A stretch of DNA of 64,000 nucleotides from Photorhabdus bodei (GTDB lineage Bacteria; Pseudomonadota; Gammaproteobacteria; Enterobacterales; Enterobacteriaceae), in contig NZ_NSCM01000013.1 of the NCBI RefSeq assembly GCF_003287735.1, positions 1-64,000 on the forward strand, read 5' to 3'. The notes under the pieces were generated by a model, which had not been told where the DNA came from, did not search any database, and saw nothing but the letters and a program-made list of their open reading frames with translations. Position 1 is the stretch's first letter. The number at the start of each line of letters is the position of its first letter. Shown one piece after another: positions 26,630 to 36,085 of this stretch. Made by a program: the position numbers and the translations under genes.

Positions 26630-27853
26630 TTAACCTTCTTTATGCATGAAAGATAATTTTAAAATATAAGCCGTACTTGTCATATAAAGAACAAAACTTG
26701 TGAGTGAAAATAATAACAGGGTAAGGTAAATATCGCCTAATAGATATCCAGCAAGGAGGGCGATTAATCTTAATATAATCGATATTGTTTGAATAAATAA
26801 ATTGCTTTTCTGATGTTCATAGATGGATAAATATATCGATAACGATGAATATATTATTTGTCCGCATAAGTGCGGTATTAAACATAATAGATATTTACCT
26901 GATTCAAGCCATTCTTCACCGAAAATAAAGCTTATGATGGGTATGCCCGCGAAGTATGTCACTATAGCAAATAAAATAGCAATGAGCGTTAGACAATAAA
27001 ATGTCTTTTTTATCTTTAAGAAAGGTGATATAAGTGTGTCTTTTAAGTATCCTTGTAATATAGACGAAACGGTTTGGGTTAATAGTGTAATTGGAGCGCC
27101 TGATATTCTGGATGCAATTAAATAAAATCCTGCCGATTTTAGCCCATAGGTGGACATGATAAATAATTGGGGCAGCTCATTACTAAACGTGTTAATTGAA
27201 GCCGCAGGAAAATCATAAACTGGAAATCGATAATATTTCTTAGCCAGTAGTCTTATTTTTCTAAGTTCATGTTTGCTGATAATTAAACGATATTTGGATC
27301 TTTTACTTAAAAATAGGACACCTAACGATTGACCTAATATTTGGCCTAAGATGAGACTGCTTGCGCCTAAATGGGCAATGCCGCCAATGATTTGGGTGCT
27401 AATCATGGCAACTGTTTGCGTTATTTTAGTGATAGAGAGTGCATAGTATTGTTTTTCTCTTATATTATTGAAACTCACTGCCCGATAAAACCCATAAGTG
27501 ATAATACCTAGTGGGATATAGTATATATAGTTTCCTATAATTATTTTTTCAGGTGTATTAGATATTGCAAAAATAGTGATAACTATTAGGCTAATGGTTA
27601 TTGGAATAATGCAAGATAATGTGATTAATGAATTAATTTCACGATTTTTTTCTGATGAACTTATTGAAAATTCATAACGAAGACAAGCACCGACGGCAAA
27701 AACACTTAAAAGCGATGAAAATGAAGCATAAATACCTAATTCTTCCGGTGAAAATAGTCTTGTTAATACTGGCGTTGATAGTAATAATAATATCTGGCTG
27801 AATAATGATGAGAGTAATAAGCCAGATATATTCCTCAATAATTTATAATTCAT
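26630..27853 (-). CDS. wzx: O-antigen flippase
   Basis: 407 residues, about twelve transmembrane segments, polysaccharide-biosynthesis (MATE-like) family. The N-terminus has the usual LLRNISGLLLSSLFSQILLL followed by LTRLFSPEELGIYASFSS. It should flip the undecaprenyl-linked O-unit to the periplasm. It lies between wbpE and the epimerase-like gene, one base from the latter's start region. Together with wzy it marks this operon as Wzx/Wzy-dependent, in contrast to the Wzm/Wzt operon further left. Confidence 0.93.
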   Translation of the reverse strand: MNYKLLRNISGLLLSSLFSQILLLLSTPVLTRLFSPEELGIYASFSSLLSVFAVGACLRYEFSISSSEKNREINSLITLSCIIPITISLIVITIFAISNTPEKIIIGNYIYYIPLGIITYGFYRAVSFNNIREKQYYALSITKITQTVAMISTQIIGGIAHLGASSLILGQILGQSLGVLFLSKRSKYRLIISKHELRKIRLLAKKYYRFPVYDFPAASINTFSNELPQLFIMSTYGLKSAGFYLIASRISGAPITLLTQTVSSILQGYLKDTLISPFLKIKKTFYCLTLIAILFAIVTYFAGIPIISFIFGEEWLESGKYLLCLIPHLCGQIIYSSLSIYLSIYEHQKSNLFIQTISIILRLIALLAGYLLGDIYLTLLLFSLTSFVLYMTSTAYILKLSFMHKEG

Positions 27854-27858
27854 GGATT

Positions 27859-28929
27859 TTAAATTGAACTGGCAATTTTATTAATTAAATCTATGGATAA
27901 ATAAGGATGCATCGGCAAACTAATGACTTCTTGTGCGATTTCGTCTCCTATAGGCAGAGCAATATGGCTGGCCACCGCGGGTTGTTTATTCAGGGGAATA
28001 GGGTAATGCACGGCGGTTGGAATGCCTTGTTCTTTTAATTTGTGTTGTAATTCATCGCGGTTTTTAACCCGGAGAGTATATTGCGCATAGGCCGAGAGAT
28101 TGTGAGGTTCAATATACGGCGTGGTCATGATGCCGATATTGTTCAACGCCTGATTATAATTTTCTGCAACAGTTTGACGTAATGCCATTTCTTCATCAAA
28201 TATCTCCAGTTTGGGCAACAAAATAGCCGCTTGTAGGGTATCTAAACGGCTGTTCACCCCGATTCTGATATGGTGGTATCGTCTGTCTTGCCCATGACGG
28301 GCTATTTGACGAATAATTTTCGCCAGTTCTTCATCATGGGTGAAAATAGCGCCGCCATCGCCGTAACAACCCAACGGTTTGCTGGGGAAGAAGCTGGTAC
28401 ATGAGATGGTTGTTAAGTTACAGGAACGTTTGCCTTTATAAGTCGCGCCAAAACTTTGGGCCGCGTCTTCTATTACGGTCAGGTTATGTTTTGCTGCGAT
28501 GGCATTAATTTCGTTAAAATCGGCACATTGGCCGAATAAGGAAACCGGAATAATCGCTTTGGTTTTTGGTGTAATCGCCGCTTCGAGTTGCGCCGGATCT
28601 AAATTATACGTCGTGGGTTTGATGTCAACATAAACCGGAACTCCGCCCAGTAGCGCAACGGTTTCAGCGGTGGCAATGTAGGTAAAGCCGGGGGTAATCA
28701 CTTCGTCGCCGGGTTTAATGCCAATCGCCATTAAGGCTATTTGCAAGGCATCGGTGCCATTGGCGCAGGTAATACAATATGGCGCTCCGGTGTAGGCAAT
28801 CAGCTTTGCTTCTAATTCGTCGACTTCGGGCCCTAAAATATATTTTCCGTGTGTTAATACTTTCTGGATATTCGCGTCAATTTTATCTTTAATTTTAAGT
28901 TGCTGTGCTGCCAGATCGGTAAATTGCAT
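27859..28929 (-). CDS. wbpE: UDP-3-keto-GlcNAcA aminotransferase
   Basis: 356 residues, DegT/DnrJ family. Matches the WbpE/WlbC type: MQFTDLAAQQ at the start, ANGTDALQIALMAIGI, VIEDAAQSFGATYKG and SFFPSKPLGCYGDGGAIF with the PLP-binding Lys. It uses glutamate to aminate C3 of the 3-keto uronic acid formed by WbpB, giving UDP-GlcNAc(3NH2)A. GC content and codon use are higher than in wzx/wzy, in line with wbpA, B and D; the four genes form a conserved cassette. Spacing to wbpD is 14 bp. Confidence 0.94.
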   Translation of the reverse strand: MQFTDLAAQQLKIKDKIDANIQKVLTHGKYILGPEVDELEAKLIAYTGAPYCITCANGTDALQIALMAIGIKPGDEVITPGFTYIATAETVALLGGVPVYVDIKPTTYNLDPAQLEAAITPKTKAIIPVSLFGQCADFNEINAIAAKHNLTVIEDAAQSFGATYKGKRSCNLTTISCTSFFPSKPLGCYGDGGAIFTHDEELAKIIRQIARHGQDRRYHHIRIGVNSRLDTLQAAILLPKLEIFDEEMALRQTVAENYNQALNNIGIMTTPYIEPHNLSAYAQYTLRVKNRDELQHKLKEQGIPTAVHYPIPLNKQPAVASHIALPIGDEIAQEVISLPMHPYLSIDLINKIASSI

Positions 28930-28943
28930 GCCTTTATCCTTGC

Positions 28944-29531
28944 TTATTTAATTCGCGCGACAATATGGTTATTGAGTTGATAAATATGCTGAGTGTGTGG
29001 ACAAATGGCGGTAGCTTGTCCGTGCAGCGGTAAATCGAGTTGTTCACCAAATTCACTCATCCAGCCAATGTGTTTGGCCGGCACACCTACCATCAGGGCA
29101 TAATCGGGAACATCTTTATTGATTACCGCGCCGGCGCCAATAAAGGCATAAGCGCCAATGGTAGTGCCGCAAATAATGGTACAGTTGGCGCCTAAGGTGG
29201 CGCCTTTTTTTACCCGCGTATTTCGATATTCACTTTTTCTTTCAATTAATGAACGGGGATTATAGACATTGGTGAACACCATGCTGGGGCCACAAAATAC
29301 CCCATCTTCCAGATGAACATTGTCATAAACCGAGACATTATTTTGTATTTTGCAGTGATTGCCGATGGTGACTTTATTGCCAATAAAGACATTTTGTCCT
29401 AAGGAACAACCTTCGCCAATTTGCGCGCCAGAACAGATATGGGTGAAATGCCAGATACGGCTGTTTTTCCCGATTTGCGCTCCTTCATCAACAATGGCAC
29501 TGGAATGTATCATTACGTGTTCTGCTGACAT
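28944..29531 (-). CDS. wbpD: UDP-GlcNAc(3NH2)A 3-N-acetyltransferase
   Basis: 195 residues of left-handed beta-helix (hexapeptide repeats) from about residue 12 to 150: [37 protein letters not shown] and later repeats, with the WbpD signature [14 protein letters not shown]. The helix ends in GVPAKHIGW. It transfers acetyl from acetyl-CoA to the 3-amino group, as in the WbpD/WlbB family. The start at 29531 could be the upstream ATG ([11 protein letters not shown]) or the second Met six residues on. It sits in the wbpA-B-D-E cassette. Confidence 0.94.
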   Translation of the reverse strand: MSAEHVMIHSSAIVDEGAQIGKNSRIWHFTHICSGAQIGEGCSLGQNVFIGNKVTIGNHCKIQNNVSVYDNVHLEDGVFCGPSMVFTNVYNPRSLIERKSEYRNTRVKKGATLGANCTIICGTTIGAYAFIGAGAVINKDVPDYALMVGVPAKHIGWMSEFGEQLDLPLHGQATAICPHTQHIYQLNNHIVARIK

Positions 29532-29549
29532 GAGGCCGGTTCCATTGAT

Positions 29550-30599
29550 TTAATAGGTTAAAGGTAAAGAGATGGTTTTATTATCTCTGGCGGATAAATA
29601 GGCGGCGATAAGCAGTTCTAAGGATTTTAATCCTTCCCGGCCATCGGTTATCGGTTTGGCGTCGCCTTTCATCACCTCAATGACATTTTTATAATAAAGC
29701 GGGTGACCAAAGCCATAAACGGAAGTGGTTTCGTAATTGGCGGCTTTGACTTGTTGGTCATACTCTTTTTCGTCAGCGAAATGCCATTCCTGAATTTCAT
29801 TGACGGCTAACCCCCCCACTCTGACCGTGCCTTTTTCCCCTAAGATGGTGATTGAACCTTCGAGATTTTGCGGATAAGTGCACATGGTAACGGCCATCGA
29901 GCCTAATGTGCCATCCCGCCAGCGGATATTGAGTACCCCGGTATCTTCTGTCTCGATATCCAGGTGGGTCGAGGTCATGGCCTGAACATCTTTGACCGGG
30001 CCGATTAGCCATTCAATTAAATCAACATAGTGGCTCGCCTGATTCATGAAGGCACCGCCATCAAATTCCCAGGTACCCCGCCAGGCGGCCTGGTCATAAT
30101 AGGCTTGGGGACGGGTCCAGAAAACATTGAGGTGGACCATGTGGATTTTGCCAAACCGTTTTTCGCTGACTGCCCGTTTCAGTAATTGCAAGGTGGCATT
30201 TAAGCGGTTTTGTTTGACGACAAAGAGGTGTTTTCCGGCTTTATCCGCCGCCTTAACCATGTTTTCCCCATCAGTCAATCGGGTGGCCATCGGCTTTTCG
30301 GTGACGACGTGAAAGCCTTTATCAAAACAGGCTATCGCCTGTGCTGGGTGAAGGCCGGATGGAGTGGTCAGGATAATGATATCCGCTGTGATGTTATCCA
30401 GCATCGTGTTTAAGTCGCTGAAACCCGGGACGCCGGTTTTTTCTACCGCTGTGTTTAATGCGTCTTGATCGTTATCACAGACGGCGACTAATTCGGCCGC
30501 TTCTTGATGTATTTCCAGAGAATTGAAATGATTTTTAGCGATCCGTCCACAACCGACTAAAGCAAATCTTATCTTTCTGTCGTTGATCGTGCTCAGCAT
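29550..30599 (-). CDS. wbpB: UDP-GlcNAcA 3-dehydrogenase
   Basis: 349 residues, Gfo/Idh/MocA oxidoreductase. The NAD-binding Rossmann motif is FALVGCGRIAKNH; the catalytic Lys is in VVTEKPMATR; the C-terminal domain has WRGTWEFDGGAFMNQASHYVD split across a conserved loop, with the His near its end. It oxidises C3 of UDP-GlcNAcA, coupled to alpha-ketoglutarate recycling in the family. It is placed 15 bp after wbpA and before wbpD. The C-terminal 100 residues are complete, so the gene looks functional. Confidence 0.94.
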   Translation of the reverse strand: MLSTINDRKIRFALVGCGRIAKNHFNSLEIHQEAAELVAVCDNDQDALNTAVEKTGVPGFSDLNTMLDNITADIIILTTPSGLHPAQAIACFDKGFHVVTEKPMATRLTDGENMVKAADKAGKHLFVVKQNRLNATLQLLKRAVSEKRFGKIHMVHLNVFWTRPQAYYDQAAWRGTWEFDGGAFMNQASHYVDLIEWLIGPVKDVQAMTSTHLDIETEDTGVLNIRWRDGTLGSMAVTMCTYPQNLEGSITILGEKGTVRVGGLAVNEIQEWHFADEKEYDQQVKAANYETTSVYGFGHPLYYKNVIEVMKGDAKPITDGREGLKSLELLIAAYLSARDNKTISLPLTY

Positions 30600-30613
30600 A
30601 ATCTTATCCTAAG

Positions 30614-31924
30614 TTAAGCTTTGATAATGTTTGTGTGATTGGGGGAGTATTTACCACGAGTATCGACGACTAATTTGGCGTGATTGATAATTAATTCATA
30701 ATCAAATTTATCGTGATCGGTGGCTAAAATAACGCAGTCGAAGGTTTTGAGACTATTTTCCGTGATGGGCTGGCTGATTAAATTAAAATGATGTTCACGC
30801 ATTTTCGGAAAGACCGGGACATGCGGATCCGCATATTCAATATTGGCCCCTAATTCGCTTAATTTTTCCATAATATGTACTGAGGGGCTTTCTCTCATAT
30901 CATCCACATTCTTTTTATAAGCGATGCCGAGGATTAATATGCGGCTGCCATTAATGGATTTATTCGCTTTATTTAGCGCTAATACGGTTTTGGTGACCAC
31001 ATAATCGGGCATGGAGGAATTGACTTCACCGGAGAGTTCAATAAAGCGGGTATTAATACCATATTCTCGGGCTTTCCAGGTTAAATAGAAGGGATCAATT
31101 GGAATACAGTGCCCGCCTAATCCGGGGCCGGGATAATAGGGAACAAAGCCGAAAGGTTTGGTTGCCGCGGCTCTAATCACTTCGTGGATATCAATGCCCA
31201 TTTTATCGGCAACGAGTTTCATTTCGTTGACTAAGCCGATATTGACCGCCCGATGGATATTCTCCAGAAGTTTTGTCATCTCCGCCGCTTTAGTTGAACT
31301 GACGGGAACAACCTGGTCAATGGCGTGTTGATACACGGCGATACCGGCTTTTAAGCAGTTTTCCGTGTGGCCGCCGATGACTTTAGGAATGGTGCGGGTT
31401 TCGAAATCAGGGTTACCCGGGTCTTCGCGTTCCGGTGAATAGACCAAAAAGATGTCTTCACCGACGGTTAACCCGCTCTCTTCAACTCTGGGTAATAATT
31501 CTTCTTCGGTGGTGCCCGGATAAGTGGTACTTTCTAAAGAGAGGACTTGCCCGGCTCTTAAATACGGTTTTACCCTATCGGTGGTGTTAATCACGAAACT
31601 AATATCGGGTTCACGGTATTTATTTAACGGCGTTGGGACGCAAAGAATAATGGCATCGCATTGAGCGATGTTGGTGAAATCCGTCGTGGCTTCAAAACCG
31701 GTATTTATCGCGTGACTGATTTTGGCGGAGGGAATATGTTCAATGTAACTTTGGCCTTGATTGAGTTTATCTGTTTTTTCTTTATCGATATCGAAACCAA
31801 TCACTTTAAAACCAATATCGTTATATCTGAGCATTAACGGTAAGCCAACATAACCCAGGCCAACAATGGCAATGGTGGCGGTTTTATTATCAAATTTCTC
31901 GGTGAGAATGTTGAGTGAGGACAT
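30614..31924 (-). CDS. wbpA: UDP-GlcNAc 6-dehydrogenase
   Basis: 436 residues, UDP-glucose/GDP-mannose dehydrogenase family. The Rossmann motif is [17 protein letters not shown]; the catalytic Cys lies in [18 protein letters not shown]; the C-terminal UDP-binding domain begins near [20 protein letters not shown]. It oxidises UDP-GlcNAc to UDP-GlcNAcA, the first step to UDP-ManNAc(3NAc)A. It is the first gene of the Wzx/Wzy operon, with the JUMPStart element about 170 bp upstream in the leader shared with the cpxA end. Confidence 0.95.
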   Translation of the reverse strand: MSSLNILTEKFDNKTATIAIVGLGYVGLPLMLRYNDIGFKVIGFDIDKEKTDKLNQGQSYIEHIPSAKISHAINTGFEATTDFTNIAQCDAIILCVPTPLNKYREPDISFVINTTDRVKPYLRAGQVLSLESTTYPGTTEEELLPRVEESGLTVGEDIFLVYSPEREDPGNPDFETRTIPKVIGGHTENCLKAGIAVYQHAIDQVVPVSSTKAAEMTKLLENIHRAVNIGLVNEMKLVADKMGIDIHEVIRAAATKPFGFVPYYPGPGLGGHCIPIDPFYLTWKAREYGINTRFIELSGEVNSSMPDYVVTKTVLALNKANKSINGSRILILGIAYKKNVDDMRESPSVHIMEKLSELGANIEYADPHVPVFPKMREHHFNLISQPITENSLKTFDCVILATDHDKFDYELIINHAKLVVDTRGKYSPNHTNIIKA

Positions 31925-32089
31925 ATTTTGCCTTTTAAGTAAAAATAAAACTTATGAAAATACATTACATTTTGTTTTTAATAGGGTGCTATCTATTGCC
32001 ATAAGTTTTATTTGGCAGGTGAAACTTTAACAAGCTTTTTAAATAGATTGTGTAAGATATATTACTGAAATAATAAATAAGGTAATAAC

Positions 32090-32121
32090 AAAGCTACCGC
32101 ACTAGGTTATTGGCTCCCAGA
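32090..32121 (-). promoter_or_regulatory. JUMPStart-like element with ops core (copy 1)
   Basis: Minus strand reads GGGAGCCAATAACC then AGTGCGGTAGC, upstream of wbpA. The ops core differs from GGCGGTAG at the first base. This suggests RfaH-dependent transcription of the long O-antigen operon. The operon promoter probably lies between here and the end of cpxA. Confidence 0.8.
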
Positions 32122-32352
32122 ACTCCATAGAACGTTATAATTTTATCTACTGTTTTGATTTTTCAATGCTTTTGTCTGCTGTAATAGAAAAGCAATGAAA
32201 TATAAGGTTTTTTAATGAATAACAGGGGAGGTTAAACCGTCAGACTCATCGGGTCAAGTATAAATAAAATTTATTTGTTTAATAAATTTGCAGAATAAGC
32301 TTAGCAGAAATCTGTATTACCGGCCATGAAGTGGTAGCCAAATAACCAAGCG
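32090..32352 (-). repeat. cpxA 3' end plus O-antigen leader, original of the duplicated block
   Basis: This segment is repeated in diverged form at 15272-15535. Here the cpxA codons are intact and the leader feeds wbpA, so this is the parental location. Confidence 0.8.
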
Positions 32353-33687
32353 TAAGCCGCCGAGTGGGCTGTCCTCAGCACGAACCCAACCGCGGTGCTG
32401 GTTAATCGCGGTTTCAACAATGGCTAAGCCAAGGCCAGTGCCACCGGATTCTCGATCGCGGGCTTCGTCTGTACGGTAGAAAGGGCGGAATATGTGTTCA
32501 CGGTCTTCCGGGTTGACGCCTGGGCCGTCATCATCAACGGTAATGGTGATCCCTTGATTATCGGTGTGAAATACGACCGCAATATGGTGGTGGGAGTAGC
32601 GTAAGGCATTACGCACGATATTTTCAAAAGCACTGCCAAGTGCTAATGGGTTGCAGTAAATTGCCCAGGAACTCGGTGGTAAGGTTACTTCAAGGGTTTT
32701 ATCCATCTGTTCAGCTTCGAAGCGGGCATTGTCAAGAATATCGTTCCATAAATCTGTCATTTTGATGTTTTCTCTCAACAGTTCATTTTTATGCTGACTG
32801 CGGGAGAGTACTAACAGATCGTTAATCATGCTGTCTAGCCGTTGGGCTTCTGTCTCTATTCTTTCCAGCTCTTTATTTTCACCATGACGGCGGCGAAGTA
32901 ATGCTGTCGCAAGTTGTAAGCGAGTGAGAGGCGTGCGTAGTTCATGGGAGATATCGGAAATTAACCGTTGTTGTGCGGTGACCATTCTTTCCAATACATT
33001 GATCATCTGGTTGAAGCTGTTACCGGCGGCCAGAAATTCTTGTGGGCCAGCTTCCAGTTCTGGATGCTGGCGTAAATTACCTTTAGCAACATCGTCTGCG
33101 GCATTTTTTAATTTACGGGCAGGCTTAGCCAAACTCCATGCCAGCCATAATAGGAGTGGCGCACTGATTAACATGGTGGCAGTTAATAATAATAGTGGCC
33201 GGTCGAACATCAGATTAATAAAATCCGATTGTGGGCTATTCGCTGGACGAACTAAATAAAGTTGATAATGATCTTCTCCATCTCGAATGGAAAAGGGCCC
33301 TAGCATTTCAGAGCGGCCATATTTTTTCTTTTTAGGATGATCAGCGTTATCTGATTGTCCAATAAAGTTACGGACAACTTGCATTTCACTTCTTTGCGCG
33401 CCAATAACGCGCCCTTCGCTGGTGACCAGTATTAGGCGCTGACTTGGGGGGGCCCATTTTTCAATCGCGCGAAATAAACGGCGCCACCAAAGTAAATCGT
33501 TAGCGGGATCTTGAGCTAATTCAGCTTCGATATGTTGTTCCAGCATGACTCCCTGCCGGTATTCATTTTCCAGCAGAGAGGTCAGTTGTCTGGAATCCAG
33601 TTTCGGCACCATTAATACCAACATTAGGACTAACGCCAGAGTAAACCAGAAAATTGCGAAGATGCGTGCCGTCAAACTGTTTATCAT
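32317..33687 (-). CDS. cpxA: Envelope-stress sensor histidine kinase
   Basis: 456 residues. Two transmembrane helices (about 7-28 and 165-186) enclose a periplasmic sensor domain of usual CpxA size; a HAMP segment follows, then the H-box ISDISHELRTPLTRLQ with the phosphorylated His, and ATPase boxes NIVRNALRYS, TVDDDGPGV and GGTGLGLAIV. It autophosphorylates and phosphorylates CpxR, and acts as a phosphatase when CpxP is bound. It overlaps cpxR by 4 bp. It lies at the border of the O-antigen operon. Confidence 0.97.
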   Translation of the reverse strand: MINSLTARIFAIFWFTLALVLMLVLMVPKLDSRQLTSLLENEYRQGVMLEQHIEAELAQDPANDLLWWRRLFRAIEKWAPPSQRLILVTSEGRVIGAQRSEMQVVRNFIGQSDNADHPKKKKYGRSEMLGPFSIRDGEDHYQLYLVRPANSPQSDFINLMFDRPLLLLTATMLISAPLLLWLAWSLAKPARKLKNAADDVAKGNLRQHPELEAGPQEFLAAGNSFNQMINVLERMVTAQQRLISDISHELRTPLTRLQLATALLRRRHGENKELERIETEAQRLDSMINDLLVLSRSQHKNELLRENIKMTDLWNDILDNARFEAEQMDKTLEVTLPPSSWAIYCNPLALGSAFENIVRNALRYSHHHIAVVFHTDNQGITITVDDDGPGVNPEDREHIFRPFYRTDEARDRESGGTGLGLAIVETAINQHRGWVRAEDSPLGGLRLVIWLPLHGR

Positions 33688-34379
33688 GTCGCAGAAACCA
33701 TTAAATATCCTCGGCCACGTAAGGTCTTAAACCAGGGGAGTCCATCTTCCCGCTCAGGCAATTTACGGCGTAGGTTAGAGATATGCATATCAATTGCGCG
33801 GTCAAATGGCGTGAGTCGCTTACCTAATACTTCCTGGCTCAAATGTTCACGGGAGACAACTTGACCTAAATGTTGAGCTAATAGATAGAGCAAAGTAAAT
33901 TCGGTACCGGTTAAATCGAGAATTTGATTAGCAAAGTTGGCTTCCTGTCGGCCAGGGTTCAATTGTAGGTTATCGACCTGAAGCGTGGGTGGGCCATTGT
34001 CTGTTTGCTGTTGTTCACTCCAGTTTGAGCGGCGAAGAATAGCACGTATACGTGCCACTAGCTCACGATCATTAAATGGTTTGGCAAGATAGTCATCTGC
34101 CCCTAATTCTAGTCCCAGAACACGATCCAAATCACTTCCTCGCGCTGTCAGCATGATGACTGGAGTTTGATGGTGTAGACGAAGCTCCTTTAATGTCGTA
34201 ATGCCATTTTTACGCGGCATCATAATATCGAGTAGTAATAAGTCGATAGAATCGTCAAGGAATTTTAATGCCTGCTCTCCGTCATGAGCGACAACAACGT
34301 TAAATCCTTCCATTTCAAGTAATTCTTTTAATAGTGATGTCAGTTCACGGTCATCATCAACTAATAGGATTTTATGCAT
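33684..34379 (-). CDS. cpxR: Envelope-stress response regulator
   Basis: 231 residues, OmpR/PhoB type. The receiver domain has the acidic pair in LLVDDDREL, the phosphoacceptor Asp in DLLLLDIMMPRKNG and the Lys in LAKPFNDREL. The C-terminal winged helix contains LTGTEFTLLYLLAQ and FDRAIDMHISNLRRKL. Phosphorylated CpxR binds GTAAA-N5-GTAAA boxes; one lies in the 157-bp gap to the divergent cpxP and should control both. Co-transcribed with cpxA. Confidence 0.97.
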   Translation of the reverse strand: MHKILLVDDDRELTSLLKELLEMEGFNVVVAHDGEQALKFLDDSIDLLLLDIMMPRKNGITTLKELRLHHQTPVIMLTARGSDLDRVLGLELGADDYLAKPFNDRELVARIRAILRRSNWSEQQQTDNGPPTLQVDNLQLNPGRQEANFANQILDLTGTEFTLLYLLAQHLGQVVSREHLSQEVLGKRLTPFDRAIDMHISNLRRKLPEREDGLPWFKTLRGRGYLMVSAT

Positions 34380-34433
34380 CGATTACTTCCTCCAAGAGCA
34401 AAAATACGATAACAAACTTTGCTATTCCATGAC

Positions 34434-34448
34434 TTTACGTTCTTTTAC
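34434..34448 (-). promoter_or_regulatory. CpxR-binding box between cpxR and cpxP
   Basis: On the minus strand GTAAA-AGAAC-GTAAA, a perfect match to the GTAAA-N5-GTAAA consensus. It sits in the divergent control region, 89 bp before the cpxP start. Confidence 0.9.
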
Positions 34449-34536
34449 AAGCCTTTGACGCTAGTTTGCAGCCGCGTAGGTATAGTTGTCCACATTGGAC
34501 CTAATAGCATCGTTCGGGGAAACGAGGAATTGTTTA

Positions 34537-35031
34537 ATGCGTAACATAGCAGCGTTAGTTTTAGCGTCAATATTTGTTCTTAGCTCGACTGCATCTTTAG
34601 CTGGAACAGCAAGTACAATGCACGCTGCTACGGTACCTGGTCATTGTGCGCCTTGTGAATATAAAAATGTAGGAAGTTATCATTATCGTAATAATAACGA
34701 TATTGGTGATAACGACCATATGTTTAGCGGTATCACTTTAACTGAGCAACAGCGTCAACAGATGCGTGATTTGGTAGGGCAGAAACATCAACCGCATTCA
34801 TCGATGTCAATGAGTCCCACAGAGCGAGAAGAGATGCGTAAGCTGGTCACTGCGAAGGATTTTGATGGAGTGGCTGTAAAGGCTCTGATTGAAAGGATGA
34901 TCAGATGTAATGTGGAACACCAGGTTGAAATGGCACGAATCCATCACCAGATGTACCAACTGTTGACGCCTGAGCAACAAGCACAATTGGAACAACATTA
35001 TCGGCAGCGTATGTCTCAGTTACCGAACTGA
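34537..35031 (+). CDS. cpxP: Periplasmic Cpx regulator and chaperone
   Basis: 164 residues from ATG 34537, chosen because GAGGAA lies just upstream and a signal peptide follows directly (RNIAALVLASIFVLSSTASLAG). The longer frame from 34486 has no ribosome-binding site and would hide the signal. The mature part has the two LTxxQ motifs of the Spy/CpxP family: LTEQQRQQMRDL and LTPEQQAQLEQHY. CpxP damps CpxA signalling and helps degrade misfolded envelope proteins. A rho-independent terminator follows at 35106. Confidence 0.95.
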   Translation: MRNIAALVLASIFVLSSTASLAGTASTMHAATVPGHCAPCEYKNVGSYHYRNNNDIGDNDHMFSGITLTEQQRQQMRDLVGQKHQPHSSMSMSPTEREEMRKLVTAKDFDGVAVKALIERMIRCNVEHQVEMARIHHQMYQLLTPEQQAQLEQHYRQRMSQLPN

Positions 35032-35087
35032 TTTGTAGTACCCATAGAAGCAAAGTAGTAGCAAACGAGAATTTTTCCTTGCCATAG

Positions 35088-35310
35088 ACACCATCCCTGT
35101 CTTTCAGGCCCTTTTTAGGGCCTTTTTTTTCAGTCACTTACAACGTATTTCTTTGTAAAACAACAACATAAAAAAGTATAAAGGGGTTGGAAAGTATACG
35201 AAAGTTTTTGAGTGTGGACGCTTGTTGGACGTTCGCCACACTCTCTAGCTTTATTCTACTTCTATCCCACCCTTAAGAGGGTTTAATGTAATGGCATGTT
35301 GCAGATAGTC
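35088..35310. repeat. 223-bp direct repeat, left copy (prophage attachment region plus int 3' end)
   Basis: Matches 38258-38480 with only two differences (T/C at the ACAACGTATTT site and T/G at CTTGTTGGA). It covers the cpxP terminator, about 120 bp of non-coding sequence and the last 60 bp of an integrase gene. In P2-like phages attP lies just past int, so this is read as the host-left att junction of the tandem prophages. The exact crossover core cannot be fixed. Confidence 0.88.
35106..35130 (+). terminator. Rho-independent terminator after cpxP
   Basis: Perfect 7-bp stem AGGCCCT/AGGGCCT with a TTTT loop, followed by a run of Ts. A second copy is at 38276-38300 within the direct repeat. 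Confidence 0.9.
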
Positions 35311-35866
35311 GGGTGCTAGATGCGCATACGCCATAGTTTGTTGTATATTGGCATGACCAAGTATTTGTTGCAGTGCAACAATGTTTCCACCTTTCATCAC
35401 AAAATGACTTGCGAATGTGTGGCGTAGAACGTGCGTTGCTACCGCTAAAAACTTCAAGTTTTTGCAATGTCGTTATCATTCCTGATAGACGATACATATC
35501 CCGATTTATCGTTGACGCTTTGATCCCATCAGCCAGGCGATTACTGCGGTGTTCCAATAAAACATGCTTGTTGAGACGGTTTATAGATGGATCATTTAAC
35601 TGCCTGATTGTCTTCATCAGTTGTCGTTTTTCTATAGTGCCGTTCTCTGCGGTTTGTCCGTGATATAGCCACCATAAGTTCAGTAAATCACTAAGGTCTC
35701 GTCTATCAGTTCTTGTACTGAGTTTTTGAGCATTTGCCATTGAATGACGTTCGAAGGCAATAGCTTCTGTCTTCTTGTTGAATGTTCTCCTGATGCGATT
35801 TCCTTGTCGCCCAAGAGGTCTAATGTCCACCATATAACGACCATCATCGAGCTTCTTAATTGGCAT
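35251..35866 (-). pseudogene. P2-like integrase gene with internal deletion
   Basis: Tyrosine recombinase remnant. The N-terminal part (MPIKKLDDGRYMVDIRP through MITTLQKLEVFSG) is followed directly, in another frame, by the C-terminal part HVLRHTFASHF, LGHANIQQTMAYAHLAPD and the end GGIEVE. About 130 residues, including the first catalytic Arg, are missing and the frame is shifted. Compare the intact gene at 38421. The protein is clearly related to but different from its neighbour outside the repeated 3' end, so it came from a separate P2-like phage. Confidence 0.9.
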
Positions 35867-35932
35867 AGTGAAGCCCTCCGATGCAACAAATTGATTGACT
35901 GTCGATCCAGTCGATTAATTCCTCATGTAGTG

Positions 35933-36085
35933 TTAGCCAGTTTTCCGGTCTGAGTGGTGTGACGTTTTGATGTCTGCACCATCAGGGGAGAGAGTTGGGC
36001 TAATTTGCCCAGATTTTGGGGCAATCTTTCCCGTCATTAGCCAGAGTGTGTATTTTTCAAATTTGGGGTGATTGGTAATTTGTAG
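35933..36085 (-). pseudogene. Remnant of a P2-like repressor gene (3' end)
   Basis: The minus strand reads NHPKFEKYTLWLMTGKIAP and on to SDRKTG-stop, aligning with the end of the intact repressor at 39471 (QHPKFKKYTLWLMTDTTAP and QKIG). The N-terminal helix-turn-helix half is gone. With the integrase remnant it shows the left unit was once a full prophage with the same gene order. Confidence 0.85.
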
